A DNA stretch of 64,000 nt from RGIG5612 sp963589005 (lineage in GTDB: Bacteria; Bacillota; Clostridia; Lachnospirales; Lachnospiraceae): the NCBI GenBank assembly GCA_963589005.1, contig CAVAJR010000008.1:1-64000 (forward strand), in the 5' to 3' direction. The notes beneath the pieces were generated by a model. That model saw only the letters and a list, made by a program, of their open reading frames with translations. It was not told the DNA's origin and made no database searches. Below, piece by piece: positions 18,577 to 25,953 of the stretch. Within the stretch, counting starts at the first letter, position 1, and every line of letters starts with the position of its first letter. Position numbers and translations under genes: made by a program.

Positions 18577-19488
18577 ATGTATAAATTAGAAAATAAGAAA
18601 ATAATAGTTATCGGCACCGTGTTTATGGATATCAAGGGATATCCTGAGGGAACATTTATACCAAATGGCAGAAATGCAGGACGGATTGAGTATAAATATG
18701 GCGGTGTAGGCAGAAATGTCGCACAGGATATGGCAGCCCTCGGCCTCAATCCTGTGTTTATAAGCATTACCGACAGCACCGGACCGGGAGCTGCCATAGA
18801 GTCTGATCTTAAGGCATCGGGAGTAATTACAGATCATATGCTTAGGATACCGGAGGGAATAGGCACATGGATGGCCATTATGACACCAGAAGGAGATGTC
18901 TGTGCAAATTTGTCGAAAAGGCAGAGCCTGATCCCTATAAGCCGATTGCTGGATGAAAAAGGTGATGAAATATTTGCGGATGCAGATGCAATTGCAATTG
19001 AGATAGATATTGAAGATGAGATTGTATCAAGGGTATTTAAGCTGGCGGAGGAATACAATATTGATATATATGGCGTTATTTCCAACATGACAATAGCTCT
19101 TGATCGGCTGGAATATATAAACAAATGCAAATGCTTCGTATGCAACAGGATAGAAGCAGGCCAGCTGTTTAATGTGGACACAGAGAGCAAGGACCCTGAT
19201 GAAATGCTGGATATTCTTAAAGATAAATTAGAAGATTTCAATATGGAATGCATGATCGTTACATTGGATAAGGATGGTTCAGTCTATGCATGTCGGGATG
19301 GTACGAATGGAACATGCCCTGCCGGAAGGGTCCATATAATTGATTCAACCGGTGCCGGAGATTCATATTTTGCAGGAATTTCGACGGGACTCATTTGCAA
19401 TATGCCAATTCAGGAGGCGTGCCGTCTGGGAACTGATATGGCAGCAGTAGTAATTCAGTCAATGGAAAATACATACAAAAAGGATTGA
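18577..19488 (+). CDS. PfkB-family carbohydrate kinase
   Basis: ATP-dependent kinase of the ribokinase superfamily; substrate unknown. The 303 residues show the N-terminal glycine motif YGGVGRN (41-47) and the C-terminal signature DSTGAGDSYFAG (256-267) with D262 as the catalytic base. The N-terminal start VIGTVFMDIKGYPEGTFIPNGRN resembles pseudouridine/nucleoside kinases more than fructokinases, but this is a loose impression. The ribosome site is weak, and the gene is single. The middle (130-150) is notably acidic. The next gene begins 145 bases on. Confidence 0.85.
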   Translation: MYKLENKKIIVIGTVFMDIKGYPEGTFIPNGRNAGRIEYKYGGVGRNVAQDMAALGLNPVFISITDSTGPGAAIESDLKASGVITDHMLRIPEGIGTWMAIMTPEGDVCANLSKRQSLIPISRLLDEKGDEIFADADAIAIEIDIEDEIVSRVFKLAEEYNIDIYGVISNMTIALDRLEYINKCKCFVCNRIEAGQLFNVDTESKDPDEMLDILKDKLEDFNMECMIVTLDKDGSVYACRDGTNGTCPAGRVHIIDSTGAGDSYFAGISTGLICNMPIQEACRLGTDMAAVVIQSMENTYKKD

Positions 19489-19633
19489 TCAATTCAGAAC
19501 CTGTTTACAGGAACATTTGCACGATGCGTTACTTTTGGCTCAGTTTAGTGACAAAAAAAACATAAAAAATTCACATTTTTCTTTTACTATGAAAATGCGC
19601 AATTATCCAATTAATTATAAGGAGGCGAAAAAT

Positions 19634-22600
19634 ATGAAACAGAGAATTCTTAGTCTGTTTATAGCCACTGCAATGATTTTAATGCTGATACCGGTATCAG
19701 CATTTGCAGACGGAGAGGAGTCCGGACATAATCATGTCACAGATGGCTATTGTGCAGTAGACGAAACGGGAACACCAAGTTCCGATAGTGAGGAGACTTA
19801 TGATGAAAGTGCACCTGATGTGGCATTCATAGGTGAAACCGGATATAAGTCATTGAGTGCTGCAATAAATGCTGCAGCCGATGATGATTCGATCCGAATC
19901 AATTCTGATATCAACATCACAAAATCCATTACAGTAAACAAGACGATTTACCTAACGGGCGGCTATACAATCTCCAGAGGTTTTTCAGGCGATGCGTTGT
20001 TTAATATAACAAGCGGCGGAAAGATCTATTTGAGTGATATTACCATTGATGGAAACAACTCAAACTACAGTGGATACAGTTTATTCAATGTATTAAACGG
20101 CGGCAAGCTTGTAATCAGTTCAGGTACAACACTTAAAAACAGCCGTGCAGGATATGGTGGTGCTGTATATGTTGCTGCCGGAGGTACTCTTAGTTTTGAG
20201 GCGGGTACGATCACACAGTGTACAGCTGATTATGCCGGCGGTGCTATCTACAATGAAGGCACTGTATACCTGTACGGATCTGCCAATATCACAAGCAATA
20301 CTTCAGCCTGCGGCGGAGCTATCCGTACATCGGGAACAGTATATGTTGACGGAAGTATAAGCGTTACAGGCAATACTGATTTTAATGGCGCTGCTAATAA
20401 TATTCATCTGGACGGAGATCTGCAAATTGATGAGCCATTGACAGGTACGGTAGGCGTATCCCCTCATGATACTTCATCAATAGAAGGAATGACCATCGGA
20501 CATAATGGTTCTTTATATGAAGGCGCGAACTATATAACATATGATGCAGATAATTCGTATTATGGAAAGACTCAGGATGATGGCAACATCATTCTGACTC
20601 AGGGACAGGACAATTCGGATTCGGAGCCGGATACAGAACCAGACACAGAACTGATCCCAGAAACTGGAGAAGAATCTGTATATTACTCAGTAACCTTCAA
20701 TACACAGGCAGAAGAAGTGGCAGCACCTGCTGCACAGTCAGTAGAATCGGGAAGCTGTGCATCGGATCCGGGAGCACTGACAAGAGACGGATATACCTTT
20801 GCTGGATGGTATGAAGAAAGTGCAGAGAGCGCATTTGACTTTGCCAATACACCAATAAATGACAACATAACATTGTATGCACACTGGACAGAAGCTGCCC
20901 CGGAACATGTATATGTAACATTTGACCTAAATGGACACGGTACTATAGCTTCTCAGGGTGAAGCATTAATACCTGGAGATACAGCTCAGAGACCGGATGA
21001 TCCTACAGATGATGCATACAATTTTACCGGATGGTATGCAGATGCAGAATGTACGATGCCGTTTAGCTTTGATACTCAGATCAATGCAGATACTACATTA
21101 TATGCAGGCTGGGAAGCTAAGCCGGTATACTATTCAGTAACCTTTAATACACAGACAGAAGATGTGGCAGCACCTGCTACACAGTCAGTAGAAGAAGGAA
21201 GCTACGCAACAGAACCGGAAGCACTGACAAGAGAAGGATATACCTTTGACGGATGGTATGCAGATAGTGCGGAAAATGCATTTGATTTTGCCAATACAGT
21301 AATAACTGGCGATATAACATTATACGCACACTGGACAGAGATACCACCGGCAACTTATGTAGTCACATTTGTAACAGCTCATGGAAGTGCACCTAGTGCA
21401 GTTACAGTAAATGACGGAGAAACGGTAGCACAGCCGACAGATCCTTCAGAAGAAGGCTGGGTATTCGGCGGCTGGTATACAGATGAAGCATATACAGCAC
21501 AGTATGACTTCAGCAGTCCTGTTACATCATACCTGATATTATATGCTAAGTGGACACAGGCAGCTCCTGAACATGTATATGTAACATTCGACCTGAATGG
21601 ACATGGTACTATAGTTCCACAGGGTGAAGCATTAACACCTGGAGATAAGGCTCAGAAGCCGGATGATCCTACGGATGATAATTATAATTTCACCGGTTGG
21701 TGTACAGATGCAGCATGCACTACATTGTTCAGCTTCGATACTCAGATCAATGCAGATATTACGTTATATGCAGGCTGGGCAGCTAAGCCGGTAACAGAGG
21801 AATATACGGTAACATTTGTAACGAACCACGGAAGTGTTGCTCCTTCAGAAGTTCAGGTTAAGAGGGGCGAAAGGGTAGCACAGCCAGCAGATCCATCAGA
21901 AGATGGCTGGATATTCGGCGGCTGGTATACAGATGAAGCCTGCACAACACAGTATGACTTCAACAGTCCTGTTTTGTCATACCTGATATTATATGCTAAG
22001 TGGACAGAACGTCCTGCAGATACATATACAGTAACCTTCTCAACAGCCCACGGAAGTGTTAGTCCTTCTCAGGCTTCTGTTAAGAAGGGAGAGAAGGTAG
22101 CACAGCCGACTAACCCTACGGAGACCGGATGGATATTCGAGGGCTGGTATACAGACCAGACATATGCTAAGCAGTTTGACTTCAACAGCGCGATCAACGC
22201 CAATACTACCATATATGCAAAATGGTCTGAAGCTAAGGTTACATACAGTGTAACATTCTATACTAAATATGGAACAACGCCACAGGGACAGCTGGTTGTA
22301 TCAGGAGAGAAGGTTGTTAAGCCTGCAGATCCGGTACAGACAGGCTGGATATTCGGCGGCTGGTATACAGACGAGGCCTGCACATCACAGTATGATTTCA
22401 ATGCAGCTGTAACAAGCTCAATGACACTGTATGCTAAGTGGACTCAGGTACCGGTTACATATTATACTGTAACATTTGTTAACTCGAAGGGAACAGCGCC
22501 GTCAGCACAGAGCATAGAAAATGGCAAGATGGCAGTTAAGCCTAACGATCCGACTTGCGAAGGATTCGTATTCGGCGGCTGGTATACAGACCAGGACTGC

Positions 22601-23578
22601 AAGAATATGTATAACTTCACTACAGCAGTAACCGGAAATATAACGCTGTATGCTAAGTGGACGGAACTTCCGAGTGCATCATATTCGGTATCATTTAATG
22701 CAAACGGTCACGGAACAGCACCTAACCCGCAGACAGTCAAGTCAGGCGAGAAGGTATCGAAGCCAACTGATCCGACAGCAACAGGATATGTATTCGGCGG
22801 CTGGTTTACAGATACACAGTGCACCACAGCATATAATTTCAATGATGCAGTATCGTCCAACCTTCAGCTCTATGCTAAGTGGACAGCTATCAGATATACA
22901 GTTAAGTTTGATGCAAATGGCGGTTCAGGAACAATGCAGAGCCAGTCATATGTATATGACAGTGCAGCAACGCTTCCTGCAAATACAATAACTCGTACCG
23001 GATATGTATTTGCCGGATGGAATACTAAGGCTGACGGAACAGGAACTGCATATGAAGACAAGGGTCAGATCAAGAACCTTACCGCAACCTCAGGCGCAAC
23101 CGTTAATCTGTATGCACAGTGGAAGAATCTCTACAATCTGATCGAGGGAATCAATGCCAAGTATCAGAAGGGTTCTACAACAACACTGCTGTTCCGTCTG
23201 GATGGAGATTACAGCAAGTTTACCGGAATTACGACTGATGGCAACAATGTAGCAACGACTCAATATGATTCATGGTTCGGAGCAACAACAGGCGGCACAT
23301 ATGTTGAGTTACATGCTGATTATCTGAATCAGATGCCTACAGGAACACATACGATCAAGTTCTTGTATACGGATGGTTCATGCGAGACAACAATAGAGGT
23401 AGTATCGCCGACAGCACCTAAGACAGGTGATACCAACAATGCGGTATTATGGATCATTATTGCGATCGCAGCACTTATTGTAATAGCTGTAGTAGTATTG
23501 ATAATCTTAATAAGACGTCGTAAGAAGGATGATTATTATGACGGAGATGATGACCGCAATGATTCGTATGACAGATAA
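19634..23578 (+). CDS. Large cell-surface protein: beta-helix domain, eleven InlB B-repeats, sorting signal
   Basis: Surface-displayed adhesin-like protein, 1314 residues. Order: signal peptide (1-26, ending AFA), short acidic linker, a Gly-rich right-handed beta-helix-like region (bases about 19835-20450) with GGAVYVAAGGTL-type coils, an acidic Asp/Glu/Pro linker, eleven tandem Listeria-Bacteroides (Flg_new/InlB B) repeats of about 70 residues (bases about 20680-23128, each ending like LYAKWTE), a unique 95-residue domain, then PKTGD (23417-23431), a hydrophobic helix and an RRRKK-rich tail. The sorting motif reads APKTG instead of LPxTG. I start at ATG 19634, with AAGGAGG 8-9 bases upstream. 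Ligand unknown. Confidence 0.9.
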   Translation: MKQRILSLFIATAMILMLIPVSAFADGEESGHNHVTDGYCAVDETGTPSSDSEETYDESAPDVAFIGETGYKSLSAAINAAADDDSIRINSDINITKSITVNKTIYLTGGYTISRGFSGDALFNITSGGKIYLSDITIDGNNSNYSGYSLFNVLNGGKLVISSGTTLKNSRAGYGGAVYVAAGGTLSFEAGTITQCTADYAGGAIYNEGTVYLYGSANITSNTSACGGAIRTSGTVYVDGSISVTGNTDFNGAANNIHLDGDLQIDEPLTGTVGVSPHDTSSIEGMTIGHNGSLYEGANYITYDADNSYYGKTQDDGNIILTQGQDNSDSEPDTEPDTELIPETGEESVYYSVTFNTQAEEVAAPAAQSVESGSCASDPGALTRDGYTFAGWYEESAESAFDFANTPINDNITLYAHWTEAAPEHVYVTFDLNGHGTIASQGEALIPGDTAQRPDDPTDDAYNFTGWYADAECTMPFSFDTQINADTTLYAGWEAKPVYYSVTFNTQTEDVAAPATQSVEEGSYATEPEALTREGYTFDGWYADSAENAFDFANTVITGDITLYAHWTEIPPATYVVTFVTAHGSAPSAVTVNDGETVAQPTDPSEEGWVFGGWYTDEAYTAQYDFSSPVTSYLILYAKWTQAAPEHVYVTFDLNGHGTIVPQGEALTPGDKAQKPDDPTDDNYNFTGWCTDAACTTLFSFDTQINADITLYAGWAAKPVTEEYTVTFVTNHGSVAPSEVQVKRGERVAQPADPSEDGWIFGGWYTDEACTTQYDFNSPVLSYLILYAKWTERPADTYTVTFSTAHGSVSPSQASVKKGEKVAQPTNPTETGWIFEGWYTDQTYAKQFDFNSAINANTTIYAKWSEAKVTYSVTFYTKYGTTPQGQLVVSGEKVVKPADPVQTGWIFGGWYTDEACTSQYDFNAAVTSSMTLYAKWTQVPVTYYTVTFVNSKGTAPSAQSIENGKMAVKPNDPTCEGFVFGGWYTDQDCKNMYNFTTAVTGNITLYAKWTELPSASYSVSFNANGHGTAPNPQTVKSGEKVSKPTDPTATGYVFGGWFTDTQCTTAYNFNDAVSSNLQLYAKWTAIRYTVKFDANGGSGTMQSQSYVYDSAATLPANTITRTGYVFAGWNTKADGTGTAYEDKGQIKNLTATSGATVNLYAQWKNLYNLIEGINAKYQKGSTTTLLFRLDGDYSKFTGITTDGNNVATTQYDSWFGATTGGTYVELHADYLNQMPTGTHTIKFLYTDGSCETTIEVVSPTAPKTGDTNNAVLWIIIAIAALIVIAVVVLIILIRRRKKDDYYDGDDDRNDSYDR
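20678..23128 (+). repeat. Eleven tandem B-repeat coding units
   Basis: Protein-level repeats of about 65-75 residues. At the DNA level units 2 and 5 are nearly identical over their first 70 bases (from about 20907 and 21568), units 1 and 3 are close copies, and units 4 and 6 share the GGCTGGTATACAGATGAAGC block. The order therefore looks like A-B-A-C-B-C followed by more diverged units, consistent with block duplication. Confidence 0.85.
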
Positions 23579-23656
23579 ATGTTCAGCAGACAGCGGACAT
23601 AAAAATTTGAAAAGATAGGGATTTTGTATCCTGAAAAAATCCTGAAAAAAATTACA

Positions 23657-23697
23657 AAAATCGGCATAGTTTGGAGCAATCCTGCTATGCCGATTTT
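23657..23697 (+). terminator. Terminator of the surface-protein gene
   Basis: AAAATCGGCATAG (23657-23669) and CTATGCCGATTTT (23685-23697) form a perfect 13-base stem with a T tract built into the 3' arm. Confidence 0.85.
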
Positions 23698-23723
23698 CTG
23701 CTTAAAACATTGGATTCAACGAA

Positions 23724-23765
23724 AAAGACCACCCAGCAGACATTGCAGTCAGTTGTGTGGTCTTT
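23724..23765. terminator. Second hairpin terminator, usable on both strands
   Basis: AAAGACCAC (23724-23732) and GTGGTCTTT (23757-23765), 24-base loop. Plus-strand flank CTGTTTTC and minus-strand flank TTTTTCGTT give T-rich tails both ways. The rest of 23579-23919 holds no convincing gene. Confidence 0.65.
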
Positions 23766-23878
23766 CTGTTTTCAGCATTCGAGAAGGTCACTTGAAAATC
23801 TTCGTGTTATTAATGGTTCTAAGTGAATGTTTCAAATGCAGCTCTTTTTAATGGTAACTTACGATATGCATTACGGCT

Positions 23879-23917
23879 AGGTATTATTTGTCTTGAAATA
23901 ATGTAGAGATAATACCT
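23879..23917 (-). terminator. Terminator of the PIN/cysteine-protein operon
   Basis: AGGTATTAT (23879-23887) and ATAATACCT (23909-23917) form a perfect 9-base stem starting three bases after the stop codon of the small minus-strand gene. Confidence 0.55.
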
Positions 23918-23919
23918 GC

Positions 23920-24093
23920 TTATGCCTGATGTTTAACGGTATCGTATTCATCACCATTTCTCCAAAACGGGCATTCCTTGTAATGCCCTGACATGAGCCT
24001 TGCAACGTCATCCTCGTCCATGTTCATGTCACAGAAATATTCATCAAATTCGTCGTCATATACGAAATATGCGCAGGATTCACAAATGTTCAT
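23920..24093 (-). CDS. 57-residue cysteine protein, DUF6472-like
   Basis: Short acidic protein of unknown function. It starts MNICESCAYFVYDDEFDEYF and ends DTVKHQA, with Cys at 4, 7, 21 and 41 in a C-x2-C-x13-C-x19-C arrangement and a CPFW near the end, suggesting a metal-binding or redox knuckle. This spacing and the Asp/Glu-rich middle fit the small DUF6472 family that I recall from Lachnospiraceae. The ATG overlaps the stop of the upstream PIN-like gene (ATGA), so the two are translationally coupled. A hairpin follows directly. It is a real gene by coupling, motif order and terminator, though short. Confidence 0.8.
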   Translation of the reverse strand: MNICESCAYFVYDDEFDEYFCDMNMDEDDVARLMSGHYKECPFWRNGDEYDTVKHQA

Positions 24094-25070
24094 GATGAAT
24101 GATACTCTGTAAAAATGTCTTTGATCATGTTGTAAACAACGCCGCCCTTGCTGCTGCCAAATGACTTGACTAACAGGTTGTTAAGAGCCAGCTTGTCATA
24201 ACTGTTGACAACTGCCTTGTATATAGCAGAGTAGTTGCCGGATGGGATGTTTTTGCCTCGCAGTGCAGAACGGACCTTCTTCCTGTAAGCTTCAGGAAGA
24301 GCATCCGGTTTCAGCAAAACTGCTTCATTGTCTGCATCCGCATCAGTGCCTTCACATTCAGAAATATTTGATATTGGTTCTTCCGACGGAGGATTATCAT
24401 TAACCGTGGCAGGTTTTGATTTTCCTCTTGTTCTTGATCTGGTTCTGGCCGTTTTTACAAAAGTGGATTCCTTGGTTTCGGAAGAAAGAACTTCAGAAAC
24501 TTGGGAAACTGACATTTGTTCAGCTGCTTCAAAACCTTCAGCTGTAGAGGCGTTTTCGATATTTTCCTCCTTGGCTTGTTTTTCATTTGCAGAAGAACCG
24601 ATAAAATACACTGGAACAGAAGGTAATGTTATGACATGATTGTTTTCCTGAACATCTACTTTGGCTGGCTGAGCCTGGATGATTGTCTGGCCGGTAGCGC
24701 GATTGGACATAGAATTAAATCCGATTGAAGGCTGGCGGGTTACGGTAATGCCGTGATCTCTCCAGTAATCAATAATGCTGTCATAACCTGTGTCCTTGCT
24801 GATAATAAAATACGGACCTTCTGTTTTTGAGCCAATCAGATATCCAAGGTGTGTGCAGAGCTGAAAATCAAGATAGTTTTTGGCGGAACGTCTGAGTTTG
24901 ATATACTTAATACGTGCCTCACTCTTCATGATGTTTACATGTGTGTCGAAGGACATGTGCTCTGACTTGTTGCTGTAGAAAATGCTTACCTCATCCTGCT
25001 CGGTAAGAGAACAGATTCCGTTAAGACCGGAATCATGTACATTTTCAAAGTCAATTAAATATAATGCCAT
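24090..25070 (-). CDS. PIN/NYN-like domain protein
   Basis: Probable RNA-acting protein of the PIN/NYN superfamily; target unknown. Residues 1-115 form the PIN-like core: LIDFENV with D7, E9 and N10, KNYLDFQL with D68, and SKDTGYDSII with D93 and D97, the expected acidic metal-binding set. A low-complexity linker (about 150-250) rich in Glu, Ser, Thr and basic patches (RTRSRTRGKSKP) separates it from a conserved-looking basic helical C-terminus (about 258-326). AGGAG precedes the ATG. It heads a two-gene unit with the small cysteine protein. Confidence 0.8.
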   Translation of the reverse strand: MALYLIDFENVHDSGLNGICSLTEQDEVSIFYSNKSEHMSFDTHVNIMKSEARIKYIKLRRSAKNYLDFQLCTHLGYLIGSKTEGPYFIISKDTGYDSIIDYWRDHGITVTRQPSIGFNSMSNRATGQTIIQAQPAKVDVQENNHVITLPSVPVYFIGSSANEKQAKEENIENASTAEGFEAAEQMSVSQVSEVLSSETKESTFVKTARTRSRTRGKSKPATVNDNPPSEEPISNISECEGTDADADNEAVLLKPDALPEAYRKKVRSALRGKNIPSGNYSAIYKAVVNSYDKLALNNLLVKSFGSSKGGVVYNMIKDIFTEYHSS

Positions 25071-25283
25071 ATAGTTTCTCCTGTATTCTGTATTGTGTAT
25101 TACAGTAACGTGTATGAGTATAACATATATTTGACTGAAAAAAGAACTGGGATTTTGGCTTTTTTTGTTTTGCTTTTTCGTTAACTTCTTCAGATGTGAT
25201 CCTTCCCGAAAGTGACAATTGACTTATCTGATTTGCTGTTATATCATAAGTAGAACAATTAGAACGTTTAGAAGTCAGTGATA

Positions 25284-25292
25284 TGTTATAAT
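25284..25292 (+). promoter_or_regulatory. Extended -10 promoter ahead of the gntR leader
   Basis: TGTTATAAT is a perfect extended -10 element; no good -35 box is present. Transcription from about 25299 would give a leader of about 160 bases that contains the long hairpin. The upstream part, 25071-25280, holds no recognisable feature besides the divergent PIN gene's start region. Confidence 0.6.
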
Positions 25293-25319
25293 TGGTTTAG
25301 ACCGGAAAGGTTAGGCCTT

Positions 25320-25401
25320 ACGCGCAGGGGCGGGGCAGCTCCCTGTGAGAAAACAATCAGCGCAGGCATTTTCGCGCAGGGAAGCTGCATCGTCTCTGCG
25401 T
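25320..25401 (+). ncRNA. Unidentified structured RNA or leader: long GC-rich hairpin
   Basis: Bases 25320-25345 pair with 25377-25401 in a stem of about 24 pairs, including several G-U pairs (so better as RNA than as DNA), closed by a 31-base loop with a small internal GCG/CGC pairing. GCGCAGG occurs three times (25322-25328, 25360-25366, 25374-25380). It lies between an extended -10 promoter and the GntR gene. I do not recognise the RNA family; it lacks SRP RNA or 6S hallmarks. Confidence 0.5.
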
Positions 25402-25462
25402 ACATATGTCTGAACTTTAAAGTAGCGTTAGCCATGTACTTATAGTGATAAGAGGTAACAAG

Positions 25463-25831
25463 ATGTTGATAGAGATAGATTTTAATAGTGAAGAAGCAAT
25501 ATATATACAGCTGAGAAATCAGATAATTGTTGCGATAGCTACTTCACAGCTTAGAGAAGGAGAGTCTCTACCGTCGGTAAGAAATCTTGCGGATGATATA
25601 GGCGTCAATATGCATACGGTAAATAAGGCATATTCCTCCCTTCGTCAGGATGGATTTCTCAAGGTCGACAGAAGAAAGGGCGCTGTCGTTTCAATTGATA
25701 TTGATAAAATACAGTCTCTTGATAAAATGCGCGAGCTTATGCGGCCAATTATTGCCAGCGGCATAGTAAAGGGCGTAAGCCGTGAAGAGGCCAAGGAGCT
25801 GGTGGATAAAATATATAATGAATTAGAATGA
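25463..25831 (+). CDS. GntR-family regulator, YtrA-type
   Basis: DNA-binding repressor. The 122 residues hold an N-terminal winged helix with QLREGESLPSVRNLADDIGVNMHTVNKAYSSL split across 32-65, and a short C-terminal helical arm (80-122), the YtrA layout without an effector domain. ATG 25463 has AGAGGT six bases upstream; GTG 25445 is less likely. YtrA-type regulators usually control an adjacent ABC transporter; here the next gene, 122 bases on, is clpC. Whether it regulates clpC or only itself cannot be told. Confidence 0.88.
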   Translation: MLIEIDFNSEEAIYIQLRNQIIVAIATSQLREGESLPSVRNLADDIGVNMHTVNKAYSSLRQDGFLKVDRRKGAVVSIDIDKIQSLDKMRELMRPIIASGIVKGVSREEAKELVDKIYNELE

Positions 25832-25953
25832 ACTTTTATCCGACGGGATAACTGCATGGGCAAAAAAGCTCCAGGGCAGCAATTTTGCATAAAAAAACTA
25901 AATAATTACAATACTTTAAAAATACAAAAAATAAAGCAAATAAGGAAATATTT

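Noticed and set aside
23624..23851. Open frame of 75 codons after the surface-protein gene
   Set aside because: It runs through two strong terminator hairpins and has no ribosome site.
25320..25401. SRP RNA, 6S RNA or a CRISPR-like array at the GCGCAGG repeats
   Set aside because: The SRP GGAAG-tetraloop region and the 6S bubble layout are absent, and three 7-base repeats with unequal spacing do not make an array.
25832..25953. CtsR operator upstream of clpC
   Set aside because: No GGTCAAA-type tandem heptamers; the spacer is just A-rich.
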